A DNA stretch of 64,000 nt from Phocoena phocoena (lineage: Eukaryota; Chordata; Mammalia; Artiodactyla; Phocoenidae). How positions within the stretch are numbered: position 1 is the first letter of the stretch; every line of letters begins with the position of its first letter. This document shows positions 11,202 to 21,798 of the stretch, piece by piece. The notes beneath the pieces were generated by a model. That model was not told the DNA's origin. It was given only the letters and a program-made list of their open reading frames with translations, and did no database searches. The position numbers and the translations under genes were made by a program. The stretch lies in assembly GCF_963924675.1 (NCBI RefSeq), contig NC_089219.1, positions 147,766,288 to 147,830,287 on the forward strand, in the 5' to 3' direction.

Positions 11202-11698
11202 AAATAAGTAATTCCATTCAGAAATCAAGCTGGAATGTTCTAAAACAACTGTTCAAAAGTTAAATGTCAGGTGGCTAGAGAATGTCTTCCCTTAAGATAA
11301 ATAGAAGATCAAACTAATTTTCTACCTTAATATTTTTTTTACTTCTTTTCATTCATAAATCTACACTGTCCAATTTCTAATTCTTCTCAATAATCAAATT
11401 TCTATCTACTGTTCTTAACTAAATTTCATCATATCTTATTCTCTAATCCAGGACTCTCTCAATGCATATCAATTTAAAGTGTAGCTTCCATACAACCCAG
11501 CAATCCCACTACTGGGCATATACCCTGAGAAAACCATAATTCAAAAAGAGTCATGTACCACAGTGTTCATTGCAGCACTATTTACAATAGCCAGGACGTG
11601 GAAGCAACCTAAGTGTCCACTGACAGATGAATGGATAAAGAAGATGTGGCACATATATACAATGAAATATTACTCAGCCATAAAAAGAAAGGAAATTG

Positions 11699-11988
11699 GG
11701 GGCTTCCCTGGTGGCGCAGTGGTTGAGAGTCCGCCTGCCAATGCAGGAGACACGGGTTCGAGCCCTGATCTGGGAAGATCCCACATGCCGCGGAGCAACT
11801 GGCCCCTCGTGCCACAACTACTGAGCCTGCGCTCTAGAGCCTGTGCTCCGCCACAAGAGAGGCCACGATAGTGAGAGGCCCGCACACCACGATGAAGAGT
11901 GGCCCCCGCTCGCCGCACCTATAGAGAGCCCTCGCACAGAAACGAAGAGCCAACACAGCCATAGATAAATAAATTAATAAATTTTAAA
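11699..11988 (+). mobile_element. CHR-type SINE (long form) nested in L1
   Basis: The element has a GGCTTCCCTGGTGGCGCAGT head, a long body with 'CCACAACTACTGAGCCTG' and an A-rich tail. It is flanked by AAAAAGAAAGGAAATTG on both sides (about 11682-11698 and 11989-12005) and splits the L1 3' UTR. Confidence 0.92.
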
Positions 11989-12470
11989 AAAAAGAAAGGA
12001 AATTGAGTTATTTATAGTGAGGCGGATGGACCTAGAGTCTGTCATACAGGGTGAAGTAAGTCAGAAAGAGAAAAACAAACACCGTATGCTAACACATATA
12101 TATGGAATCTAAAAAAAAGAAATGGTTCTCAAGAACCTAGGGACAGGACAGGAATAAAGACGCAGACATAGAGAATGGTCTTGAGGACACAGGGAGGGGG
12201 AAGGGTAAGCTAGGACAGAGTGAGAGAGTGGCACTGACATATATACACTACCAAATGTAAAACAGATAGCTAGTGGGAAGCAGCTGCATAGCACAGGGAG
12301 ATCACCTCGGTGCTTTGTGACCACCTGGAGGGGTGGGATAGGGAGGGTGGGATGGACACACAAGAGGGAGAGGATAGGGGGATATATGTATATGTATAGC
12401 TGATTCACTTTGTTATACAGCAGAAACTAACACACCGTTGTAAAGCGATTATACTCCAATAAAGATGTTA

Positions 12471-12505
12471 AATATATATGTATATATTTATATATATATA
12501 TAAAA
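12471..12505. repeat. AT-rich low-complexity tract at L1 3' end
   Basis: ATATATGTATATAT-type sequence directly follows the L1 3' end. It may be the degenerated first A tail of the transduction or an expanded AT microsatellite. Confidence 0.6.
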
Positions 12506-13082
12506 TCCAAGAAGCCATATTTATGTAGAAACATGAAGGGTATGAAAGTGTGGTTACAGAGCAGGCTTTTTCGATAAATACCTAACTAATTTGTAAGATG
12601 ATAAGCATGTGCTCAGCTTCAGCCTACTCCTGGTTGCCTGGTTACTAGGGGTAAGATAGGGAAGATAATCCATTCTTGCTACTATCATGGAAGGCATTTT
12701 TTTAAATTACTTAACAAAGCTTGAATTGGCTTTTCAACTTCTTTTTCTTTACTTCGGTCATCTGGGCATAAAGTGGAATTTGATTTAATTTTGTGCAAGA
12801 TCAATAGAAGATACCTCTCAAATGTTTATGAAATTCTTATTGATTGTTCTGAATATCAAATACCACCCTGTTTAAAGTCATCATATCAGAATTGAAATAT
12901 CTGTTCCTTGAGTAATTTAAAATCTCATTTAGTGTGAAAGAACTTAGACATATACTTGTTTAATTTTCTTTCAATTAAGCCATTATATAATTGAATCTCA
13001 CCAGAACTACTGAATTATGTTACAGTTGAATAAATTGAAAGAGCTTATTTAAAAAATAATAAAATAAAAAGTGTAGCTTCCA

Positions 13083-13410
13083 GGACTCCCCTGGTGGCAC
13101 AGTGGTTAAGAATCCACCTGCCAAAACAGGGGACACAGGTTCAATTCCTGGTCCGGGAAGATCCCACCTGCCACAGAGCAACTAAGCCCGTGCGCCACAA
13201 CTACTGAGCCTGTGCTCTGGAGCCCATGAGCCACAACTACTGAGCCTGCATGCCACAACTACTGAAGCCCGCACGCCTAGAGCCCACGCTCCACGACAAG
13301 AGAAGCCACCACAATGAGCAGCTCGCGCACTGCAACAAAGAGGAGCCCCCGCTCGCCACAACTAGAGAAAGCCTGAGCACAGCAACAAAGACCCAACACA
13401 GCAAAAAAAA
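13083..13410 (+). mobile_element. CHR-type SINE (long form)
   Basis: It starts GGACTCCCCTGGTGGCACAG and has three 'CCACAACTACTGA' blocks and an A tail. On its left is the L1 target copy (13068-13082), and on its right, at 13411-13424, is AAAGTGTAGTTTCC, the same target with one change. The SINE therefore used the same site as the L1. Confidence 0.9.
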
Positions 13411-13534
13411 AAAGTGTAGTTTCCTAGTCTCTATCCTGATATCCTCTGCTCCAGATGTATGTATCAACTATTTAGATACCAAAATATGGCCCTATTCTGA
13501 TCATCACTTTTGAATTCCAATTTAAGATAGAGTA

Positions 13535-14334
13535 CCAGGGATAAGATTTATCCTACTACCTAAAAACACTAAAACATGAGACAAAATATATGAAATAATG
13601 GCACCAAGACACTGGACACAGGCAAGAAAGGGCAGTGATCACTGAGGAAAAAAAAAAGAGATTATTATTTTCCAAGCTTATCCTAGAGAAAGTTTCCAGG
13701 TTGCAGCAAAGAGAAAGGGAACCCAAGCTGAGCCCAGTGGTCTCCCTGAGCTGAGATGAACGTGGGGATAAAAGGAAGCTAAGGAGGCTAGAGTTTGCCT
13801 GGTTGAGTACCAGAGAATAGAAAGCTGTGTAGAGAAGTCCAGAAAGCCACACTGAGGCACCCATGAGTATACAGCTGAATATTGCTAAAGACATTCACAT
13901 GAGAAAACCACCAGAGTCTGGGAAAAGAATCCTGCAAAAGAATTAAAGAGAAGAGTGATCAAATATCACACAGCACAGCAACAGTGTCTATTCTCAAGTC
14001 CAAAATGAAAAATACCGAACCTTATGGGGCACTGATTATAATACTACAATATCTTGCTCAAAAGTGAGGAAAAGTTAACTCTAGAGTAAACCAGGGTATG
14101 ATCCCACCAAACAATATTAAAAGCAAGACCAAAAGGAACAAACTGTTTCCAAGTAACAACCTATTACAGAACAAAGGTCAAAAAATAAACAAAATAGCCA
14201 ACACAACAAGGAAAACTTCAAAACGTCTGGAATCCAATAAAAAATAATTAGGCATGCAAAGAAGGGGGATGAAAATTAGAAAAAATAAAACAAAACTGAC
14301 TCAGAAAGGTGACAGAATTAGTAGACAAGGATAC
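13535..14334 (+). mobile_element. Old L1 (L1ME-like), 5' region
   Basis: The sequence resembles the 5' UTR region of old mammalian L1 ('ccaagacactggacacaggc', 'gacagaattagtagacaagg'). It continues after the inserted DNA transposon at about 15446 ('gggttcaaaaagctggagga'). There is no coding capacity. The two open frames on the minus strand here (13556-13894, 13678-13860) are shadows. Confidence 0.65.
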
Positions 14335-15445
14335 ATGGTTATAGGTAATTTTGCCGTAAGCATCTTTGCTGTATACGTCTTTGCTACGTATCAACCATAA
14401 ATATTTTCACCATATAACTAATTGGTCATGAGGTAATTTTGCCATAAAGGATAAAATAACAACAAAAAAGGACGTTTAAAAGGACATAATGAAACATAAA
14501 AATTAATAAATTGAAAAGACTATATAGCAAAATATAAAAATGTTGAATATATTTAAAACGCGTAAAAAAATTCATAGCAATACTATACGAATAACTGATT
14601 TTATTTTATGAGTTGTAACAAGCACTGTCTCCAAGTCTTTCATTCACAGCATTTTATACATTTTTTTCCTTCTTAATACACCTCCTTGTTTGGCACTGCA
14701 CTTGTACTTTTTCAATACAATTTCTTTCTTCATTAAGAGAGATATCAGTTTCCAAATACTAGGATGCAAACCTGTAAACTGAGCTTTGAATTTCCAGTGA
14801 AAGCCTTCTACACCAGGGCTCCCCAACCTCGGCCACACAGTAGGAGGTGAGCAGGGGGGTGAGCAAACAAAGCTTCATCTGCTGCTCCCCATTGCTCCCC
14901 ATCGCTCACATTACCACCTGAACCATCCCCCAACCCTTGTCTGTGGAAAAACTGTCTTCCACGAAACTGGTCCCTGGTGCCAAAAAGGTTGGAGACCACT
15001 GTTCTACACTGTTGTTTGTTCTTGGTATGCTGTCACATGTCTGTTGATAGACACTGCAAACTTCTATGGGAAATGTGAGTTCAGCTCTGAACCTTCACAT
15101 CGCTAAAGGACTTGAGAAATAATACATTCTTTTCTAGAATAGTATGCAATCTGGCTTTACACTCTCTTATTTCACACTTCCAGTAAGTTTTATCACCATA
15201 TTTTCTATCAACTCAATATATGTAGTTGTTATCATGCACTATTTTAAGACCACACGCCTACTGGTCACTGTATAGACCATTATGAGGGCTAAGATTTGTG
15301 TAATATAAAAATGGGTGCACTGTGTCAATGGAGAAATGAAACCAAACTGTCAACGAGTTATTTTATCTTTTACGGTAAAACTGCCTTACACCCAATTAGT
15401 TAGGTGAAAATGCTTGCAGCAAAGATGGTTAAAGCAAAAATACTA
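14335..15445. mobile_element. DNA transposon with long degenerate TIRs (MULE-like?)
   Basis: The left end (from about 14342: 'aggtaattttgccgtaagca') and the reverse complement of the right end (from about 15445: 'tagtatttttgctttaacca') align, sharing 'CATCTTTGCTG' and, further in, 'CTAACTAATTGG'-type sequence. The inverted repeats are about 90-110 bp. The flanks GACAAGGATAC (14324-14334) and GACACAGATAC (15446-15456) look like an 11-bp target duplication with two changes. Long TIRs and a 9-11 bp duplication suit a Mutator-like element; Ricksha is my best guess, from memory only. No transposase frame survives. Confidence 0.55.
14814..15001 (-). mobile_element. hAT-Charlie MER1-type element, 188 bp
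   Basis: It begins CAGGGCTCCCCAACC and ends GGTTGGAGACCACTG, which are inverted copies with a few differences. It is flanked by a perfect 8-bp duplication TTCTACAC at 14806-14813 and 15002-15009, diagnostic of hAT transposition. The internal sequence ('cagtaggaggtgagcagg', 'gaaactggtccctggtgcc') matches MER1-type non-autonomous elements. It sits inside the larger TIR element. Confidence 0.88.
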
Positions 15446-17493
15446 GACACAGATACTAACAGTTATTATGATGTATCCCATGGGTTCAAAAAGCTGGAGG
15501 AAAGACTGAATGTGTTAAGAAGCATGGATATACATTTTTAAAAACCTAAATCAACCTTCTAAAGATGAAAACTATAATATCGGAGGTAAAAAGATTAACA
15601 GCAGATTAAATATAACAAAATAAAACATTAGTCAACTTGAAGACACACCAATAGAAAGCATCTGAATAAAACAGAAAGAAAAAAGATGGAGAAAATGAAC
15701 AGAAAAGCAGTAAACTGTGAGACAACTTCAGGTGCACAAATACATACGTATATAATTAGAGTCCATAAAAAAGAGGCCAGAGAAGGGAGAAGAAAACATT
15801 TGAAAATATGAAGTTCAAAATTTTTACAAATTTAATGAAAATAACAAACTAAAGAAGCTGACTGAACCCAAGTATAAGAATCATGAAGAAAATTACAAAA
15901 AGGAGTATGATATTCAAATTGCTTAAAAACAGTTATTAAGATGAAATCTTGGACTTCCCTGGTGGCCCAGTGGTTGAGAGTCCACCTGCCGATGCAGGGG
16001 ACATGGGTCCATGACCCGGTCCAGGAAGATCCCACATGCCACAGAGCGGCTGGGCCCGTGAGCCGTGGTCGCTTAGCCTGCGCGTCCAGAGCCTGTGCTC
16101 CACAACGGGAGAGGCCACAACAGTGAGAGGCCTGCGTACCACCACCAAAAAAAAAAAAGATCCATCTATATGCTGAAACTGTATACAAGAGACTTACTTT
16201 AAATACAAACACACAAAGGTAAAAAGTTGTAAAAGATATTTCATGCAATAGTTACCAGAAGAGAACTGAGGTGGCTACATTATTATTAAAGACAGACTTT
16301 AAGACAGAAAATGGTCACAAAAACAAAGAATATTATATTAAAATAAAAGATTTAATAGAACAAAAATACGTAAGAATTGGAAACATATACACACCTAACA
16401 ACAGGGTCCCTAAATATATGAAGACAAAATTGAAATAACTAAAGGGAGAAATAGTCTACAACAAGAGTTGGAGACTTCAATATACCATTTTCAATACAGA
16501 ACGTCTAGAGAGAAGATCAGTAAGGACATAAGGGACTTGAACAACACTATAAACCAATTAGACCTATCTTATCAAACCTATATAGAATATTCTACCCAAC
16601 ATGGGAAAATACACACTCTTTTCAAGTGCATATATAATAGTCCCCCATGACAGGCCATAAATTAAGTCTTATTAAATTTAAAAAGACTGAAATCATACAA
16701 TCGATCTATTCTTGACCACAGTGAAATGAAACTAGAAATCAGAAACAGAAGGAAAACTGGAAAATACACAAATAAGTGAAAATTAACACACTTTTAAACA
16801 AACAATTGTTTAAGAAGAAATCAAAAGGGAAATTAGAAAATTCCCTGAGATGAATAAAAACAGAAACACAACATATCAAAACTTATGTGATGTAGCAAAA
16901 GCAGGGCTAAGAGGAAAAGTTCTAACACATACATTAAAAAGATCTCAAATCAATAACCTTAATTTCCATCTTAATACACTGGGAAAAGAAGAGCAAATTA
17001 AACCCAAAGCTATCAGAAGAAATGAAATGATAAAGATTACAGTGGAGATAATCAAAATAGAGAATGAAAAACAACAGAGAAAAATGAATGAAACCAAAAG
17101 GTGGTTGCTTGCAAACATCAACGAAATTGACATACCTTTAACTAGACTGATGAAGAAAAGGAGAGAAGGCTCAAATTACTAAAATCAGAGAGTGGGGACA
17201 TTACTACCAACATTACAGAAACAGAAAGAATTATAAGAAAATATTAGAAACAACTGTACATCAACTTGCATAATGTAGATGAAATGAATAAATTCCTAGA
17301 AACACACAAACTACCTGACTTAAAAAGAAACAGAAAATGTGAATAAATCTATGAGAGTGAATCAGTAACTCAAAAGCCTCCTAAAAAAGAAAAACCAAGG
17401 ACCACATGGCTTCTCTGGTGGATTCTAGCAAACATTTAAAGAAGAATTAATACCAAACTTTCTCACACTTATCCAAAAAACAGAAAAGGAGGG
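15446..17493 (+). mobile_element. Old L1 (continued): ORF1 region and ORF2 endonuclease
   Basis: This continues the L1 from 14334. Residues 15460-15940 match ORF1-region sequence, and 16160-17490 match the ORF2 endonuclease and linker ('gcaatagttaccagaagag', 'atgaaactagaaatcagaaa', 'tcaacgaaattgacatacct'). A 110-codon open frame at 16850-17182 is an ORF2 remnant. It is split by SINEs at 15951 and 17494. Confidence 0.7.
15951..16158 (+). mobile_element. CHR-type SINE (200-bp form)
   Basis: It starts GGACTTCCCTGGTGGCCCAG, has the body 'CGCGTCCAGAGCCTGTGCTC' and an A tail at 16147-16158. No clear target duplication was seen. Confidence 0.9.
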
Positions 17494-17853
17494 GGACTTC
17501 CCTTGTAGCCCAGTGGTTAAGAATCTGCCTGCCAATGCAGGGGACACGGGTTCGAGCCCTGGTCCAGGAAGATCCCACATGCCACGGAGCAACTAAACCT
17601 GTGCGCCACAACTACTGAGCCTGTGCTCTAGAGCCCGTGAGCCACAACTACTGAGCCCATGTGCCACAACTACTGAAGCCTGTGGGCTCTTAAGGCCCGT
17701 GCTCCACAACAAAGAGAAGCCACTGCAATGAGAAGCCCAAGAACCACAACAAAGAGTAGCCCCCGCTCACCACAACTAGAGAAAGCCCACGCACAGCAAC
17801 GAAGACCCAATGCAGCCAAAAATAAATAAATAAATAAATAACTTTTTAAAAAA
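17494..17853 (+). mobile_element. CHR-type SINE (long form)
   Basis: It starts GGACTTCCCTTGTAGCCCAG, has several 'CCACAACTACTGAGCC' blocks and a (AAAT)n tail. It is flanked by AGAAAAGGAGGG at 17482-17493 and 17854-17865. Confidence 0.92.
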
Positions 17854-18887
17854 AGAAAAGGAGGGAACACTTCCTAACTCATTATATGAGGCCAGCATTA
17901 ACCTGATACCAAAGTGACACAAACATACTACAATAAAAGAAAGCCACAGGCAGACAGTCCTTAAAAATATACATGCAAAAATCCTCAACAATACACTAGA
18001 AAACTAAGTCCAGCAGCATATTAAAAGTATTCTGCACTATAACCAAGTAGGATTTATTCCAGGAATGCAAGAGTTGTTCAACATCCATCAATGTAATACA
18101 CGTCATTTGTAGAACAAAGGAGGGGAAAAAAAGTGATCATCTCTCTGTTAATGCAGAAAAAGCATTTGATATAATACAACATGCTTTCATAATTAAAAAA
18201 AAGTCTCAATAAACCAGGAATAGAAAGGATCTTTCTCAAAATGGCAAAAGCAATATATGAATAACACACAGCTAGCATCATAGTCAATGGTAAAAGACTG
18301 AGAGCTTACTCTCTAAGATCAGGAACAAGACAAAGATGCCTGCTTTTGCCACTTCAATTCATTATCATACTGGAACATCTAGCCAGAACAATTAGCTAAG
18401 AAAAAAGAAATAAAAGGCATCCAAATTGGAAAGGAAGAAGAAAACTTATCTCTGTTCACAGATAATATAATCTTATATGAATAAAACCCTAAAAAACACA
18501 CCAAACACACACACACCAAAAAAAAATAAATATTCAAAAAAATAAATAAATTCAGCAAAGCTGAAGGATACAAATTAACGCAAAAAATCATCTGCATTTC
18601 TATACGTTAGGAATCAATAACCTGAAAAGGAAGTTAAGAAAATAATTCCATTTAGAAAAGCATCAAAAATAATAAAACACTTAGGAATAAATTTAACCAA
18701 AAAACCACAGAACGTATACACTGAAAACCACAAAATTTTGGTGAATGAAATTTTAAAAGATGGAAATAAATGGAAAGACATCCATTGTTCATGGATTGAA
18801 AGTTAATATTGAGGTAACAATACTACATGAAGCAATCTAGAGAGTCAACGAAATCTCTATCAAAAGCCCAACTGGGAGGGGGTGGGA
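17854..18887 (+). mobile_element. Old L1 (continued): RT region
   Basis: The RT domain follows in order: 'ggatttattccaggaatgca', 'aatgcagaaaaagcatttga', 'ggaacaagacaaagatgcct'. The usual FADD box reads FTDN near 18455-18470, so the catalytic site is lost as well as the frame. It ends at about 18887, where the next L1 begins. Confidence 0.75.
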
Positions 18888-19678
18888 GATCAAGATGGTA
18901 GAGTAGAAAGATCCTGAACTCATCTCCCTCCCCCCATGAGCACATCAAAATTACAACTACTTACAGAACAACTATCTATGAGAATGACCTGAATACAAGC
19001 AGAAAAGATTTTCCACAACTGAAGATATAAACAAGGAGCTACAACACGACAGGTAGGAGGGATAGAGACACAGTCCAGTCAGAACCCACACGTCAGGGCT
19101 GACAACCCCAAAACAGAAAGGATATCACAACTGCAGAGGTCCTCCCTGAGGAGCAAGTGTTCTGAGCCAGCCCCAGAGTCCTGCACCAAGAAAATGAGCC
19201 CCCAGAATATCTGGTTTTGAAACCCAGCACGACTCACATTCAGGATAGCTGGGGGCTATAGAAAACAGAGACTACTCTTAAAGGGCACAGAAGCAGTAGT
19301 TTGAAAGGCACCTGCATCAGACCCACTTGCTAATCTTTGAAAGCAGTCATGCATTGCCAGGACACACAGCCAGCCTCAAGGGGAGCCTGCTCTACCCACT
19401 AGCAGGCCCAAAACAGCTGCACACTGCCAGGCTGCAGAGCCAGTCACACAGGGAGCCTGCTCAACCTACCAGGGGGCCAACAATACTCAGTCCAGCTTCA
19501 ACAGAAGGGTGCATGCTGCCCACATAGAGGACACCACTGGAGAATCCAGCTCTGATGGCCAGAGGGGAGCACCTTGCTAGGCCCCATAGGACACTCCCAC
19601 ATAATGCCACTTCTCCAAAACTGGGACATGTAAAACACCTACTAATACACAAAAATAAACACAGAGAATTAGGCAAAA

Positions 19679-20140
19679 TGAGGAGACAGTGGAATATGTT
19701 CCAAATGAAAAAATAAGAAAAAAACCTCAAAGAAAAGAACTAACTGAAATGGAGATAAGCAATTTCCCTGATAAAGAGTTCAAGGTAATGATTATAAAGA
19801 TACTTGTCAACCTTAAGAGAAGAACTGATGAACAGAGAAAATTTCAACAAAAAATTAGAAAATATAAAAAAGAACCAATCAGTGCTGAAGAACATAATAA
19901 CTGAAATGAAAAATATACCAGAAGGAATCAACAGTAGATTAGATGATACAGAAGAATGGATCAGGAATCTGGAAGACAGAGTACTGGAAATCAAGCTGAA
20001 CAGAAAAAAGACATTAAAAGAAATGAAAGATAGCTTAAGAGAACTTAGAGACAACATCAAGTGTATTAACATTCACATTATAAGGTCCCAGAAGGAGGTG
20101 GGAGGAACAGAGAACACACCTGAGAAAAAAAATAGCTAAA
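19679..20140 (+). pseudogene. L1 ORF1 remnant
   Basis: Two overlapping frames (19689-19904 and 19804-20139) together follow L1 ORF1: an N-terminal basic segment, a coiled-coil (ERVLEIKLNRKKTLKEMKDS) and the start of the RRM (CINIHIIRSQKEVG). At least one frameshift separates them and a stop follows at 20139. It cannot make a protein. Confidence 0.65.
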
Positions 20141-21042
20141 AACTCCCCTAGACTGGAGAATGAAAAACATCAGGTCCAGGAAGCACAAAGAGTTGCAAAC
20201 AGCATGAATACAAACAGGTCCACACTAAGACACATTATAATTAAAAGGTCAAAAATTAAAAATAAAGAGAGAATCTTAAAAGCAGTAAGAGAAAAGCAAC
20301 TAGTTGTATGCAAGGGGAACTTATATAAGAATATCAGCTAACTTTCAGCAGAAACTTTATAGGCCAGAGGGAGTGCCATGATATATTCAAAGTGCTGCAA
20401 GGAAGAAAACCTACAACCAAGAAAACTCTATCTGGCATTGTTATCATTCAGAATTGAAGAAGAGATGAAGAGTTTTACAGACAAAAAGCTAAAAGAGTTC
20501 ATCACCACCAAACCAGCCTTACAAGAAATTCTAAAGTGACTTCTCTAAGCAGGATAAAAAAAAGTCCACAACTACAAAGAAACAAATGATGGAAGGAAAA
20601 ATCTCACTGGTAAAAGCAAACATACAGTAAAGGTAGTTGATCAATCACATACAAACCTAGTAAGAAACGTTAAAAGACAGAAGTAGTAAAATAATCTATA
20701 CATAAAATAAATATTCAAAGGATACACCAGATAAAAAGATGTAAAATATGACATCAAAAACATAAAAAGTAGGGTGGGAGAGTAAAAACGTAGGGCTGTC
20801 AGAATGCATCTGAATTTAAGAGATCATCAACTTAAAACAGACACCTATAGATAAATAGAGTGTTATATATGAGCCTCACGGCAACCACAAACCTAAAACC
20901 AATGACAGATAAACAAAAGAGAAAGAAATCCAAACATATCACTAAAGACAGTCATCAAATTACAAAGGAAGAGAGCAAGACAAGAAGAATGAAATAAAGA
21001 AAAGGCATAAAAACAACAAGAAAGCAATTAACAAAAGGGCAG

Positions 21043-21370
21043 GGCTTCCCTGGTGGAACAGTGGTTAAGAATCCGCCTGCCAATGCAGGGGACACGGGTT
21101 TGAGCCCTGGTCCGGGAAGATCCCACATGCCGTGGAGCAACTAAGCCTGTGAACCACAACTACTGAGCCTGTGCTCTAGAGCCCATGAGCCACAACTACT
21201 GAAGCCCATGCGCCTAGAGCCCGTGCTCCTCAACAAGAGAAGCCACTGCAATGAGAAGCCCGCGCACCGCAATGAAGAGTAGCCCCCGCTTGCTGCGACT
21301 AGAGAAAGCCCACGCACAGCAACGAAGACCCAATGCAGCCAAAAATAAATAAATTAAATATTTTTTTTAA
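21043..21370 (+). mobile_element. CHR-type SINE (long form) nested in L1
   Basis: It starts GGCTTCCCTGGTGGAACAGT and ends in an A/T-rich tail. AAAAGGGCA is duplicated on both sides (about 21034-21042 and 21370-21378). Confidence 0.92.
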
Positions 21371-21587
21371 AAAGGGCAATAAGTACACACCTATCAATAA
21401 TTATGCTAGTTGTACATGGACTAAGTGCTCCAATCAAAAGACAAAGAGTGGCTAAATGGACAGAAAAACAAGACCCATATATATGCTGTCTACAGGAGAC
21501 TCAGTTCAGATCTAAAAACACACATAGATAAAAGTGAGGGGATGGAAAAACACATTCTATGCAAATGGAAATAAAAAGAAAGATGAG

Positions 21588-21798
21588 GGCTTCCCTGGTG
21601 GCGCAGTGGTTGAGAGTCCGCCTGCCGATGCAGGGGACACGGGTTTGTGCCCCGGTCCAGGAAGATCCCACGTGCCACAGAACGGCTAGGCCCATGAGCC
21701 ATGGCCGCTGAGCCTGCACGTCCGGAGCCTGTGCTCCGCGACGGGAGAGGCCACAACAGTGAGAGGTCCACGTACCGCACAAAAAAAAAAAAAAAAAA
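21588..21798 (+). mobile_element. CHR-type SINE (200-bp form) nested in L1
   Basis: It starts GGCTTCCCTGGTGGCGCAGT, has the body 'CGTCCGGAGCCTGTGCTCCG' and a 19-base A tail. Low divergence and the long tail suggest a recent insertion. Confidence 0.93.

Larger units (their letters stand above)
11491..13067 (+). mobile_element. 5'-truncated L1 with ~580-bp 3' transduction
   Basis: Residues 11491-12470 are the L1 ORF2 C-terminus and 3' UTR, interrupted by a SINE. From 12471 an AT-rich stretch and about 550 bp of non-L1 sequence follow, then AATAAA at 13029-13034 and an A-rich tail from 13051. The flanking direct repeat AAAGTGTAGCTTCCA is identical at 11476-11490 and 13068-13082. The duplication therefore encloses both L1 and non-L1 sequence, which indicates that both arrived in one retrotransposition event. 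Confidence 0.78.
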
